64,000 nt of DNA from Pseudomonas fluorescens (GCF_900215245.1 NZ_LT907842.1:4898001-4962000); one strand, 5' to 3'. Positions 42,302 through 51,275 are shown, numbered from the stretch's first letter. Numbers and translations are program-made. Notes: generated by a model from the letters alone, not told the origin.

Positions 42302-42327
42302 TACGCTGAAGGCTGCTGTGCTGAACG

Positions 42328-42351
42328 TGGACACCGTGCATGCGGTGTCCA
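42328..42351 (+). terminator. Hairpin after the DksA paralogue
   Basis: TGGACACCG and CGGTGTCCA with a 6-base loop, 27 bases after the stop. A strong stem but no T-run, so an intrinsic terminator is possible but imperfect. Confidence 0.45.
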
Positions 42352-42450
42352 GAAATACCGTCGACACCCCTGTCTATTGATCTACTGCAGGAACTCCACT
42401 AAAGGCCCATGGATAATGGCCCAATACTGGCGTCTAATGCGTGAACAATA

Positions 42451-44091
42451 ATGACAAGCAGCGGGGTAACGACGATGGCTGGAGACGGATCTCTGATGGG
42501 CGCAGCAGTGCCACCGCACACGGTGGCGCGCGTGCTGCCCGGCTGGCCGACGCAGCTTGTGCAGAGCGCCGCCCTGGTCCTGGTATTGCTGGGCCTGGCG
42601 TTTGCCGGTTTGCCGCTGTACCTCTGCGTGCCACTGGCCTTGCTGGTCATCTGGCTGCCTGCGCTTAAACCCCGTGCGCCCCGCGTGGAGCTTTCCCAGG
42701 CCGCCGACACGGTGGGCGAACTGACCCGCGATCTTTCCTATACCACCAGCCATAACGCGCTTTCCGCGGCCGGCGTGGCCTATTCGGTCAAGCAACTGGC
42801 GGCGCGGGTGCAGTCGCAGCTGAGCGCCGCCAAGCAGATTGTCAGCAATGCCGAAGTGATGATCGGCACCGAACAGGTCACTTCCCAGCTCAGCCGCCAA
42901 GCCCTCAGCGCGGCCAGCCAGGCGCATCAGTGCAGCACGCAAGGGCGTGAAGTGCTGGCGCAGTCGATCACCCGCATGCGCCAGCTCAGCCAGCGCGCGA
43001 ATGCCAGCCGTGAACTGATCGAAGCCTTGAGCCAGCGCAGTGAGGAAATCCAGCGCGTGACCCTGGTGATCCAATCCATCGCCAGCCAGACCAACTTGCT
43101 CGCATTGAATGCGGCGATTGAAGCGGCACGTGCGGGTGAGCACGGCCGCGGCTTTGCCGTGGTCGCCGATGAAGTGCGTGGCCTCGCCGGACGCACCGCC
43201 ACGGCCACCGACGAGGTCGGGGTGATGGTTGCGGATATCCAACAACGCACGACTCAAGTGGTTGAGCAGATTCGCCAACTGTCGGCGGACCTGCACATCG
43301 GCGTCGAGCAGGTGGAGCACGCCGGCGAGCAATTGGAAAACATCGCCAGCCTGGCGGCGGATGTGGAAGGGCAAGTCCATGAAATTGCGCAGGGCACCGA
43401 CACCAACCGTACGCAACTCGACAGCCTGTTCCACGCCGTGGAGCAGATGCGCAGCGACTTGACGGTGAGCGACGAGCAAACCCGGCAGCTGGCTGATGTC
43501 GCCGTGCAAATGGAAGGGCAGGCGGAAACCATCAGCGAACGCCTGGCTGAGGTCGGCCTGGATGACTATCACCAGCGCATCTACGACCTGGCCCGTGAAG
43601 GGGCCACGCACATTGCCGAACAGTTCGAGGCTGATCTGCTGCAAAACCGTATCAGCCTGGAGGACTTGTTTGACCGCAGCTACACGCCGATCCCGAATAC
43701 CCGCCCAAGCAAATACCACACGCGTTTTGATGGTTACACCGACCAAGTCTTACCGGCGATCCAGGAGGCGTTGCTGCCGCGCCATGAAGGGCTGGTGTTC
43801 GCCATTGCCTGCACACCTCAGGGCTATGTGCCGACGCACAATAAGGCGTTCTCTCACCCTCTCACTGGTGATGATCAGGTCGATGCGCTGCAGAACCGCA
43901 CCAAACGCAAATTCGACGACCGCACCGGCATTCGTTGCGGCAGCCATCAACAAGCGGTGTTGTTACAGACCTATACCCGTGATACCGGCGAATTGATGCA
44001 CGACTTGTCAGTGCCGATTATGGTCAGGGGCAGGCATTGGGGTGGTTTGCGCCTGGGCTATAAACCGGAGGGTGCTAAAGCCGAGCGTTAG
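42451..44091 (+). CDS. Methyl-accepting chemotaxis protein with C-terminal sensor-like domain
   Basis: The 546-residue protein has two short membrane segments near the N-terminus (about 35-70) with almost no periplasmic loop, and no HAMP motif is obvious. The signalling domain (about 90-390) contains the conserved hairpin tip [35 protein letters not shown] and an E/Q-rich helix. A further domain of about 150 residues follows ([20 protein letters not shown] through [21 protein letters not shown]), which looks like a cytoplasmic Cache/PAS-type sensor. This order is the reverse of common chemoreceptors. A start at 42475 is also possible. Confidence 0.88.
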   Translation: MTSSGVTTMAGDGSLMGAAVPPHTVARVLPGWPTQLVQSAALVLVLLGLAFAGLPLYLCVPLALLVIWLPALKPRAPRVELSQAADTVGELTRDLSYTTSHNALSAAGVAYSVKQLAARVQSQLSAAKQIVSNAEVMIGTEQVTSQLSRQALSAASQAHQCSTQGREVLAQSITRMRQLSQRANASRELIEALSQRSEEIQRVTLVIQSIASQTNLLALNAAIEAARAGEHGRGFAVVADEVRGLAGRTATATDEVGVMVADIQQRTTQVVEQIRQLSADLHIGVEQVEHAGEQLENIASLAADVEGQVHEIAQGTDTNRTQLDSLFHAVEQMRSDLTVSDEQTRQLADVAVQMEGQAETISERLAEVGLDDYHQRIYDLAREGATHIAEQFEADLLQNRISLEDLFDRSYTPIPNTRPSKYHTRFDGYTDQVLPAIQEALLPRHEGLVFAIACTPQGYVPTHNKAFSHPLTGDDQVDALQNRTKRKFDDRTGIRCGSHQQAVLLQTYTRDTGELMHDLSVPIMVRGRHWGGLRLGYKPEGAKAER

Positions 44092-44205
44092 GATTGTTGC
44101 TGTTTATGCAATGGAGCTATTCCGCAGATAGCTTTTTCCAACTGGAATAAAACCGTAGCATGGCCAACATTGTTAGGCAGCTAACTAATGTGGCGGAGAG
44201 GCTCC

Positions 44206-44409
44206 ATGCAAAACAAGGTTGATGTCGCCGTGATGATCGGCAGTGGCGTACCACAAGCCCTGCGTGCGCTGGGTCAGAAAGCCTGTTGGGTGGTGTTGCT
44301 CAATGGCGAGCAACGCGGCACCGCGTTCGCCAGTCGTGATGAAGCCGAGGAGTGCAGGGCTGCCTGGGAGGCGCTGATGCGCCTGGAACAGTCAGACAGC
44401 CTGCATTGA
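44206..44409 (+). CDS. Small conserved Pseudomonas protein of unknown function
   Basis: The 67-residue soluble protein begins MQNKVDVAVMIGSGVPQAL and contains CWVVLLNGEQRGTAFASRDEA. The second ATG (44206) is chosen because CGGAGAGG lies 4 bases before it; the first ATG (44188) lacks a site. No known domain recognised. Confidence 0.65.
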   Translation: MQNKVDVAVMIGSGVPQALRALGQKACWVVLLNGEQRGTAFASRDEAEECRAAWEALMRLEQSDSLH

Positions 44410-44415
44410 CGGAGC

Positions 44416-44652
44416 TTAGTGCGGTTGATGCAGACGCTGGTTCAGTTCATCCACCGGGATGGCCCATTCGGCGTCTTCGCGCAATTCTTCCTTGAGAAAC
44501 GCCGCCTGTTGCGGCGTCCAGAAAGGGGCATCGATCAGCTTGACGTCTTCATCCAGCGTGTGTGCGCCGATGAATGCGTCGATGGCTTCGGGGCTTGAAT
44601 CCAGGCCGAGTTGTTCAAACAGGGTTTCAAGGGTTGGGATTGGCGCGTCCAT
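44416..44652 (-). CDS. DUF2789-family protein
   Basis: The 78-residue acidic protein, MDAPIPTLETLFEQLGLDSS at its start and LKEELREDAEWAIPVDELN near its end, matches the DUF2789 pattern found in pseudomonads. GGAGA lies 7 bases before the ATG at 44652; the ATG at 44658 is too close to that site. Function unknown. It converges with the preceding small gene. Confidence 0.75.
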   Translation of the reverse strand: MDAPIPTLETLFEQLGLDSSPEAIDAFIGAHTLDEDVKLIDAPFWTPQQAAFLKEELREDAEWAIPVDELNQRLHQPH

Positions 44653-44712
44653 GATCATTCTCCATGCAGGGTGATGGTCGTTGTGCATGTGAGGCTCTGG
44701 GCGCGGCAGAGT

Positions 44713-44943
44713 TCAGGAATTAAGTGCCCCCGAGTCCACGGCGGTTTTCAGCGCCCTGGCGGCATCCTTTGCCGCGATGGCGGCGGCGTCGACAGTCTTG
44801 AACCAACGATCTTTTTCTACCTGATGCGTGGTGACCGTGGTCAGCGGTGGTTTGGCCCGCATGATGATCACCGCTTGAAACTCACCGTCTACTTCCCTCG
44901 CATCGCCATGGATGAAAAATTCGCCAATATCAAATTCCGTCAC
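44713..44943 (-). CDS. Hypothetical protein, 76 residues
   Basis: GTG start preceded by AAGGGAAGG at 6 bases. The sequence has an N-terminal beta-rich part (EFFIHGDAREVDGEFQAVI) and an Ala-rich C-terminal helix (VDAAAIAAKDAARALKTAVD). No family recognised; the good ribosome site and codon pattern support a real gene. Confidence 0.65.
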   Translation of the reverse strand: MTEFDIGEFFIHGDAREVDGEFQAVIIMRAKPPLTTVTTHQVEKDRWFKTVDAAAIAAKDAARALKTAVDSGALNS

Positions 44944-45053
44944 GTATAGCCTTCCCTTCTAGGTAACTGCACTGATGAAACCTGACCCGCTGGGGGCAAA
45001 CTTCAATGGACGGGGCAGTATGGCAGTTGTTGACGGGCGACGGCGCAGTAAAG

Positions 45054-45329
45054 TCATCCAGACGACGAAACGAACCCGCCGTAAGTGGCGTGCAGGCTGG
45101 CTTCGAGTTGTTTGGCCAATTCGCAGGCCTGAGCGTGCGTGCTGCGAAAACCTCTGATCCTGCCGCTGGTCACTTCCAGAATATGAAAGAAACTGCGCCC
45201 GGCCGGTACAACTTGGTAAAGAACGGCATTGGGGTACCCGTTGGGGTAATCTAGGCAGTAGTATTGGCGCTCGTCGTGACGTGATGAACGAGTGCGAGAC
45301 GGCGTAGCGTCGTGTGGGCGTGATTGCAT
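45054..45329 (-). CDS. Hypothetical protein, 91 residues
   Basis: AGGAG lies 6 bases before the ATG at 45329. The polar N-terminus (RPHDATPSRTRSSRHDE) is followed by YYCLDYPNGYPNAVLYQV and a helix HAQACELAKQLEASL. No family recognised. Fairly rich in Arg/Ser/His at the front, so the true start could be internal. Confidence 0.6.
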   Translation of the reverse strand: MQSRPHDATPSRTRSSRHDERQYYCLDYPNGYPNAVLYQVVPAGRSFFHILEVTSGRIRGFRSTHAQACELAKQLEASLHATYGGFVSSSG

Positions 45330-45735
45330 GGCCAGCTCCTGTCGATCAATCTTGTTGACTCACCAGCAGCGTTTCGGGTGGTTTTAACCCGTGTTGCTGT
45401 TTTAGTATTGTCGTCGGCAGCCGATGCTTGGTTCCAAACCAGGTATTTTGTTATGTGTAGGTTGTCGGAAATTGCGTTTTTAACTGGGTTATTCTCTGAA
45501 GCTGATCGGCCCGTGTTCTCGGGCCGTTGAATCTGTGATTGTCTGTTGCGCCAGATGACCTTGCATAAGGTCCATCGCGCACGCCTGTACTAGTCTCATG
45601 ACGTAGCAGCGGGTTCTCTTCAGTATTTTAACGAATGTGTGATCGTGGCTACGCGCACTTTTTTGTGGCGGCGGATCGTTTTTTTGTGCTGCCCGCTTTG
45701 GCGGTCGGCGTTCTTTTTGATGTGGGGGCGTTTCC
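45330..45735. other. A/T-richer intergenic region with hairpins
   Basis: No convincing gene. It contains a perfect 7-base stem CGGCCCG/CGGGCCG (45507-45526), a GACCTT/AAGGTC hairpin (45557-45572), an imperfect CAGCA...TGCTG hairpin (about 45365-45400) and runs of T near 45659 and 45680. It may be the long leader of the gene at 45736 or hold a small RNA. Confidence 0.4.
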
Positions 45736-46206
45736 TTGGCAGTCAGTAATCTGGATATGCACGCGTTATTCGTGCTGGGTGATTTGCGCGCAAAGTTGGT
45801 CAAGCAGTTTCAATCCCGTTTCGTTTACATCACTGAACAGACACCGGAAGGCATCTACATCGCCGAGATCGATACCGAAACGGCGTTGGTCGTGGATGAC
45901 AAGCCGCGCCTGGAGCTCAAGGTGGGTGACCATTTCCGCGCGGCCGTGCTGCCGAGTCGTGAAGGTGGCAAGTTCGAGTTGAAGTTCCGCGACATCAAGT
46001 TGACGGTGTATGGCCTGGGCGATTACGCCTTCGTGTCTTCCACTGAAGGGCAGGGCATCGTATTCAAGGAAGGCCACAGCGTGATGCTGGTGTTTGCCGC
46101 CAATGAGCAACTGCAGGAAGGCCTGACCAAAACCCTCAAGGCCGTGACCGGTAAGGCCGCCAAGTGGCGCAAGGGCGAACTGGTGACCTTCAAGGCCAGC
46201 GAATAG
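45736..46206 (+). CDS. Hypothetical cytoplasmic protein, 156 residues
   Basis: TTG start (or ATG at 45757). No signal peptide or membrane segment. Mixed alpha/beta sequence with LRAKLVKQFQSRFVYITEQT, a Lys/Glu-rich middle and LVFAANEQLQEGLTKTLKAVTGKAAK. No family recognised. Coding is supported by codon pattern over the full length and lack of better frames. The ribosome site is unclear, so the start is uncertain. Confidence 0.65.
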   Translation: MAVSNLDMHALFVLGDLRAKLVKQFQSRFVYITEQTPEGIYIAEIDTETALVVDDKPRLELKVGDHFRAAVLPSREGGKFELKFRDIKLTVYGLGDYAFVSSTEGQGIVFKEGHSVMLVFAANEQLQEGLTKTLKAVTGKAAKWRKGELVTFKASE

Positions 46207-46338
46207 TCGCCAGACACCGCGTGTATTTTTGCTCTCCCGGAACCTCTACTACAGTTGAGTTGACTTAACTATTCAGAGGCTTCGCGCATCCGCAGCAAAG
46301 CCTTCCGCGATGGCTGTGAAAATGCGAGGTGCAAAGGC

Positions 46339-47355
46339 ATGAAAGGATTGAGATCGCTGTTGGCGGCGTCGCTGACGACCCTGGGGTTGTCGGTGGCCTC
46401 ACTGCCGATATCGGCCGCACAGGCACCGGTGCATTTCGCCGACCTGAACTGGGAAAGCGGCAGCCTCATCACCGAGGTGCTGCGGTTTATCGTCGAGAAG
46501 GGCTATGACCTGCCCACCGACACCTTGCCCGGCACCACCATCACCCTGGAAACCGCCTTGGCGAAAAATGACATCCAGGTGATTGGCGAAGAGTGGGCCG
46601 GCCGCAGTCCGGTCTGGATCAAGGCGGAAGCCGAAGGCAAAGTGGTTGGCTTGGGCGATACGGTCAAGGGTGCCACCGAGGGGTGGTGGGTGCCGGAGTA
46701 CGTGGTCAAGGGCGACCCCGCCAAAGGCCTGAAGCCGTTGGCGCCGGACCTCAAGACCGTGCAGGACCTGGCGCGTTACAAGGATGTGTTCAAGGACCCC
46801 GAGGCCCCTGGCAAAGGGCGCTTTTTGAACAGCCCGATCGGCTGGACGTCGGAAGTGGTGAACGCACAGAAACTCAAGGCTTACGGCCTGAACGACAGCT
46901 ACGTGAACTTCCGCAGCGGCTCCGGTGCGGCACTCGATGCCGAGATTGCGTCGTCGATCCGTCGAGGCAAACCGGTATTGTTCTACTACTGGTCACCGAC
47001 GCCCTTGATGGGGCGTTACAAATTGATCCAGTTGCAAGAGCCGCCGTTTGACGCCGATGCCTGGAAGACCCTCACCGACGCGGATAACCCCAATCCGAGG
47101 CCGACTCGGTCGTTGGCGTCCAAGTTGAGTATTGGTGTGTCGACGCCGTTCCAAAAAGACCACCCGCAGATTGCCGAGTTTTTTACCAAGGTTCAGTTCC
47201 CGATCGAGCCACTGAATAAATCGCTGGCATCGATGAGTGAGAACCACACGCCGCCACGGGATGTGGCTCAGGCATTTCTAAAAGAGCACCCTGAGGTGTG
47301 GAAGGCTTGGTTGACGGAAGACGTGGCGCAGAAAGTGCAGGCGAGCCTGAAGTAA
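46339..47355 (+). CDS. Glycine-betaine/choline-type ABC substrate-binding protein
   Basis: The 338-residue OpuAC/ProX-family periplasmic protein has a signal peptide cleaved near SAAQA (residue about 28), then VHFADLNWESGSLITEVLRFIVEKGYDLPTDTLPG-type segments, EEWAGRSPVWIKAEAEGKV and FYYWSPTPLMGRYKL, which hold the aromatic residues expected around a quaternary amine. No ATPase or permease gene is adjacent, so it is an orphan receptor that probably serves a transporter encoded elsewhere. Pseudomonads have several such orphan proteins (CbcX, BetX, CaiX types). Confidence 0.87.
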   Translation: MKGLRSLLAASLTTLGLSVASLPISAAQAPVHFADLNWESGSLITEVLRFIVEKGYDLPTDTLPGTTITLETALAKNDIQVIGEEWAGRSPVWIKAEAEGKVVGLGDTVKGATEGWWVPEYVVKGDPAKGLKPLAPDLKTVQDLARYKDVFKDPEAPGKGRFLNSPIGWTSEVVNAQKLKAYGLNDSYVNFRSGSGAALDAEIASSIRRGKPVLFYYWSPTPLMGRYKLIQLQEPPFDADAWKTLTDADNPNPRPTRSLASKLSIGVSTPFQKDHPQIAEFFTKVQFPIEPLNKSLASMSENHTPPRDVAQAFLKEHPEVWKAWLTEDVAQKVQASLK

Positions 47356-47387
47356 TCGACGGTCGTTGTTTGGAATGGAAATCCAAA

Positions 47388-47415
47388 GGTGGGAGCGGGC
47401 AAGTCCGCTCCCACC
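47388..47415. terminator. REP-like palindrome between convergent genes
   Basis: A perfect 11-base stem (GGTGGGAGCGG and CCGCTCCCACC) with a 6-base loop. It lies between the binding-protein gene and the TonB receptor gene and probably ends both transcripts; related to the window's REP family. Confidence 0.6.
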
Positions 47416-47435
47416 GTTCTAAGCGCAAAGCAGCG

Positions 47436-49562
47436 TTAGAACCTGGTTTGCACCGCGACCTCAAAGGTCCTTGGTGAGCCCAGGTAATACGCTGGCGACA
47501 CATGCGCAAACTCGGCGTACACCTCATTCGTCAGGTTACGCACCCGCCCGGTTACTGACGTGTGCGAGTCGACTTTGTAGCGCAGGAACGTCCCAAACAG
47601 CGTGTAGGCCGGCACCGTTTGAGTGTTGGCATTGTCCGCAAACACCTCAGCGACATACCGCGCATCCACACCGCCTTGCCAATCCTCAGAAACGTCATAG
47701 GTCAGCCACAGGTTGCCCACGCGCTTGGGCACGTTGGTGGGGGTGTTGCCTTTGCGTGAGACCACCGCGCCGCTGGCGACTTTCTCGTTGAAGTCATCGT
47801 ACTCGGCGTCCACCCAGGCAACGTTGCCCTCGGCCAGCAGCCTTGGCGTGATGCGCAATGAGCTGGCCAGCTCGATGCCCTTGGAGGTCTGGGCTCCCAC
47901 CGGGATGCTGTTGTTCGGGTCCAACGGGTTGGTGACGGCAAAATCCTTGCGTTCGATCTTGTAGGCCGCGACGGTGGCCGAGCCGCGACCGTCGAGGTAA
48001 TCGAACTTGCTGCCCACTTCCCACTGCTTGCCGGTCGACACGTCGAAGACCTGGGTGGTGGTTGATGGCTGTTCAGCCGCCGTGCTGTATTGCACATACA
48101 CATTGGCCGATGGAATGAACTGGTAGGTCAGGCCCACGCGGCCGGTTACCGGCTCCCAGCTGCGCTTGAAATGCCGTGGGTTGGTGGCGGTGATGCTGCG
48201 GTGATTGGTGACGTCCAGGTCGATAGCGTCGTAACGCAAGCCCGTCAGCAGCGAGAGTTTATCGGTGAGGCCCAGACGGTTCTCCACGAACAGTGCCTGG
48301 GTGGTGACTTGGTTGGTTTTGTCTTTGACGAAGCCAGGCTTGGTGCCTGGGATAGCGTAGAAATGCCCAGGGTTGTAGTTGTTCGGGTCCACCGTGCTGT
48401 TACCCGGCACGTTCAGCGGGTTGTTGGTGGTGCTGTTGACTTTGTACTCAAAGCCGCCCGACCACGTTGTCGCAAGGCCGAAGAATGTGTCGTCATGGCG
48501 CAGCTCGAACTGGTTGCCGTTCTGCTCGCCCTGATGCCGGACTTGATAAGCGGTCGAGCGGTTCACCGCGCTATTGTCAGTGTTGTATTGGTAGGTTTCC
48601 AGGTTGCGGTAGTCGCGCTGGCTGTCGAGGTGATAAAGGGTGTTTTTCAGCGTGGTGCTGTCGTTGATCCGGTAGTCGATGATCGAGCGCGCCCAGAGGG
48701 TGCGCTGTTCGTAACGGCCATCGGCAACGTTGTAGTTGTTGAAGCGGTTGTGTTTGTCGATCTTCAACTCGCCGGCCTTGGGATTGAGCACCGGCGTGCC
48801 CCAATACGGGCTGTCTTCGTGTTCATCCTGGTATTCCAGGGCCAGGGTGTGGGACAGGTTGGGCGTAAGGTCGCTGAGCAGGGAAAACGCCAGGCTCCAG
48901 GCATCACGCTGGTCGCGGTCGATGTAGCTGTGGTTGGTGTTGCGGCTGACGTCCAGGCGCGCGTAATGCTGCACCTCGGCGCCCGGTTCGGTCAGCGCGT
49001 GATTGAGGCCGAAGGCCATGCCGGCGCTGTGGTAGCTGCCGTACGTGAGCTGGCCTTCGGCGGCCTGTTCCTCACGGGTCGCCAGCTTCGTCACGTAGTT
49101 CAGCGAGCCGCCCACGGAGCCGGCGCCGTTGATCAAGGAGGAGGGGCCACCGACCAATTCCACCCGGTCGTAAACCCACGCATCGACCGGCCGCGCCAAG
49201 CCGGTAGCGACATTGATGCCGTTGAACATCTGGGTGATCTGGCTGCTGGTAAAGCCACGATACGACACAAACCCGCCAAACCCGGGCGGCGCACTGGCGT
49301 TGACGCCTGGCAACGTGTTGGCCGCATCGCGAAAGGTCTTGGCGCCATGGCGCTCGATGTCACTGCGAGTGGCGATCGCCACCGACGCCGGGGTTTCCCG
49401 CACGCTTAAGCCCAGCCGCGAAGCCATGCCGCTGGATTGATCCAGGGCCAGCCCCGGCTCAGTGGATTGTTCGCCATCAATGGTGGTGGGGGCTAACTCC
49501 AGCGCCCAGCCACCGACAGGCAGGCAGCCGAACAGGCCCGCCAACAAGGGTAAATGTTTCAT
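47436..49562 (-). CDS. TonB-dependent outer-membrane receptor
   Basis: The ATG at 49562 (RBS AGGA 8 bases before) gives 708 residues with a signal peptide ending near GGWALE. The plug has RETPASVAIATRSDIE, FVSYRGFTSSQITQMFNGIN and VELVGGPSSLINGAGSVGGSLNYVTK; the barrel ends PRTFEVAVQTRF with terminal Phe. A longer in-frame reading upstream has no ribosome site. Behind its start, in the same direction, is a DUF2946 gene, a pairing seen with copper-type receptors (OprC-like), but the metal or ligand is not certain from sequence. Confidence 0.88.
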   Translation of the reverse strand: MKHLPLLAGLFGCLPVGGWALELAPTTIDGEQSTEPGLALDQSSGMASRLGLSVRETPASVAIATRSDIERHGAKTFRDAANTLPGVNASAPPGFGGFVSYRGFTSSQITQMFNGINVATGLARPVDAWVYDRVELVGGPSSLINGAGSVGGSLNYVTKLATREEQAAEGQLTYGSYHSAGMAFGLNHALTEPGAEVQHYARLDVSRNTNHSYIDRDQRDAWSLAFSLLSDLTPNLSHTLALEYQDEHEDSPYWGTPVLNPKAGELKIDKHNRFNNYNVADGRYEQRTLWARSIIDYRINDSTTLKNTLYHLDSQRDYRNLETYQYNTDNSAVNRSTAYQVRHQGEQNGNQFELRHDDTFFGLATTWSGGFEYKVNSTTNNPLNVPGNSTVDPNNYNPGHFYAIPGTKPGFVKDKTNQVTTQALFVENRLGLTDKLSLLTGLRYDAIDLDVTNHRSITATNPRHFKRSWEPVTGRVGLTYQFIPSANVYVQYSTAAEQPSTTTQVFDVSTGKQWEVGSKFDYLDGRGSATVAAYKIERKDFAVTNPLDPNNSIPVGAQTSKGIELASSLRITPRLLAEGNVAWVDAEYDDFNEKVASGAVVSRKGNTPTNVPKRVGNLWLTYDVSEDWQGGVDARYVAEVFADNANTQTVPAYTLFGTFLRYKVDSHTSVTGRVRNLTNEVYAEFAHVSPAYYLGSPRTFEVAVQTRF

Positions 49563-49657
49563 GGTTGAATCCTGAAAAACTTGGCTTGAAAACAACGCAC
49601 AGCCGCCCGTATTCCCCAATAGGAACGGTGGCCGGTGCAGATCGGAAAGCGAAGGAA

Positions 49658-50047
49658 TCAGGCGAACGCGGGCGGCGCGCGAGGGTTGGCCGTGGGCCAG
49701 GTGAAGCGGGCAGAAATGTCGGCGGCGAGAACCACGGCCGGTGGTGGCGCGTGAGGTTGTGGCAGCACCGCCACATTCAGGCTGGAACTCAGTGCCGGGC
49801 CCATGCCGCCGGTCGAACAAAGCGGGCAGCCGAACGCCTTGGACAGCGTCGGCAGGTTCTCATCCGTGGAGTTAGTCTGCGTTGGCGCCTGGGTGCGCGG
49901 GTCCACTGTACAGAACTGGCCACCGATGCCGTTGAGTTGCATCCCCAGCATCTGCCCGTGACCAATACTGCACGCGAACACATTGAACAGGACGCAGCAA
50001 TAAAGCATCCAGGCAATGAGCGAGCGGTCGGTACGGGCGATTTTCAT
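49658..50047 (-). CDS. DUF2946-family protein
   Basis: From MKIARTDRSLIAWMLYC it has 129 residues with an N-terminal hydrophobic segment, then GHGQMLGMQLNG, FGCPLCSTGG and a Pro/Ala-rich C-terminus: the DUF2946 layout. The Met/Cys/His content suits metal handling. The nearby TonB receptor in the same direction (95-base gap) suggests co-expression. A GGAGG-preceded ATG at 50065 is an alternative start, but it is only 3 bases from that site. Confidence 0.75.
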   Translation of the reverse strand: MKIARTDRSLIAWMLYCCVLFNVFACSIGHGQMLGMQLNGIGGQFCTVDPRTQAPTQTNSTDENLPTLSKAFGCPLCSTGGMGPALSSSLNVAVLPQPHAPPPAVVLAADISARFTWPTANPRAPPAFA

Positions 50048-50139
50048 GGGGCGGCACTTTACCATCAGCCTCCGACGAAATGCCTACAAAAAATCTCAGG
50101 GCGACTATCCTCATGCGCACCTTTCAGGGAGAGCCAGTC

Positions 50140-50577
50140 ATGAGCTTTGTCATCGCACGGTGGATCGTCGGGGTTTTTACCTGCATCAGCATGGTGCACC
50201 TGTACTGGGCCGCCGGTGGCAAACTCGGCAGCGTTGCGGCCATTCCCCAGCTGCCCGGCGAATTCGCCCGCGGGCCAAGGCCAGCGTTCAAGCCCTCGGC
50301 ACTCGGCACGTTCCTCGTCGCGATGGGGTTGGTGGCGATTGCTTTGCTTGTCTGCCTGCGGGCCGGGCTGTATTTCTCACCGGTGTCCCATGGCGCACTG
50401 CAGTGGGGGATCAGCGCGATAGCCTTGGTCATGTTTGCCAGGGCGATTGGGGATTCGGAGTTGGTAGGGTTTTTCAAGAAGGTGGGTGGGTCCAGGTTTG
50501 CAAGGTTGGACACGTATTTTTATTCGCCGTTGTGTCTGGTGTTGGGGGTGGGGTTGTTGGTGGTGGCGTGGGGGTGA
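50140..50577 (+). CDS. DUF3995-like membrane protein
   Basis: The 145-residue protein has four hydrophobic segments. AGGGAG lies 8 bases before the ATG at 50140. VGVFTCISMVHLYWAAGGKLG and the C-terminal GFFKKVGGSRFARLDTYFYSPLCL pattern fit DUF3995. Divergent from the DUF2946 gene by 92 bases. Function unknown. Confidence 0.75.
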   Translation: MSFVIARWIVGVFTCISMVHLYWAAGGKLGSVAAIPQLPGEFARGPRPAFKPSALGTFLVAMGLVAIALLVCLRAGLYFSPVSHGALQWGISAIALVMFARAIGDSELVGFFKKVGGSRFARLDTYFYSPLCLVLGVGLLVVAWG

Positions 50578-50694
50578 GTGGCCAAATGCCTGATCGTTCA
50601 TCAAGCCAAGCGCTCATGGTTGAATAAAGTACAAGTTGGACATGGAACCCGGGATTTTCTTGGCCTTTCCTAATTTCAGATACTCGTTGAAGTC

Positions 50695-50826
50695 ATGATC
50701 GAGAGACTCTTTGTTAGTGTATTAAGCGACCCAGCGCATTGCGCCAGCCAGAACGATAACCTCGACATCACGGCGGCCTATGCCTACTTGGATAACCGCG
50801 CGAGTGCGACCTATCAAGGGCGATAG
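50695..50826 (+). pseudogene. Possible TonB-receptor fragment
   Basis: A 43-codon frame contains NDNLDITAAYAYLDNRASAT, close to the barrel segment of ferrichrome-type TonB receptors (AAYAYLDN). It stops at once in a perfect hairpin. Nothing of the rest of a receptor is found, so it is at best a remnant. The stretch 50578-50914 holds nothing else but the hairpin. Confidence 0.35.
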
Positions 50827-50831
50827 GTCGC
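50806..50831. repeat. Perfect 10-base hairpin
   Basis: GCGACCTATC, loop AAGGGC, GATAGGTCGC. It covers the end of the receptor-like fragment. No T-run follows; it could be an operator, an attenuator or a relic. Confidence 0.5.
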
Positions 50832-50914
50832 CGATAAGGCAATTTAATGGCCCCTTTGTAACAAAATTCTCGCCAGAATCACTTTTATTTTCAGGTGGTT
50901 AGGTGGGGATGCAA

Positions 50915-51244
50915 ATGCGCACTGTTGGAATGATGCTGATCGCCTGCTCCCTGGCTGGCGGCGCGGCTGCTGTGCAGGCACGGGAACTGCGCGAGGGTGA
51001 CAAGTACATGTGCAGTTGGGGCGCAGGCACCGCCGCCAGGGCTCAGGAACTCAAACTGTCGGGCGTGTCGCTGTATGCCGCGCGGCAGAAGATCCAGACC
51101 ATCAAGTTCAGCAAGTCGTGGATGCGCATGATGGCGATGGGCATCACTGAACAGACGTATGACAGCCGTTCACGGCTTAAGCCGGAGGCGATTCGGCAGA
51201 GTTTTTATCAGGATTGCCTGCGTTACAAAGTGGCGCGCAAATGA
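50915..51244 (+). CDS. Small secreted protein of unknown function
   Basis: The ATG at 50915 (AGGTGGGG 6 bases before) gives 109 residues with a clear signal peptide (MRTVGMMLIACSLAGGAAAV, cleaved after QA). The mature part has one Cys near each end (YMCSWGAG; QDCLRYK), so a single disulphide is possible. No domain recognised. Confidence 0.7.
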   Translation: MRTVGMMLIACSLAGGAAAVQARELREGDKYMCSWGAGTAARAQELKLSGVSLYAARQKIQTIKFSKSWMRMMAMGITEQTYDSRSRLKPEAIRQSFYQDCLRYKVARK

Positions 51245-51255
51245 CCCACGGGCGA

Positions 51256-51275
51256 TTTGCACTGGCCAGTGCAAA
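51256..51275. promoter_or_regulatory. Perfect 20-base palindrome upstream of the FAH gene
   Basis: TTTGCACTGGCCAGTGCAAA is fully symmetric, 12 bases after one stop codon and 77 bases before the next start. It looks like a dimer-binding operator for the fumarylacetoacetase-type gene. No T-run, so a terminator is less likely. Confidence 0.55.

Noticed and set aside
49563..49820. Longer N-terminus for the TonB receptor
   Set aside because: The shorter start gives a normal signal peptide with a ribosome site; the extension has neither.
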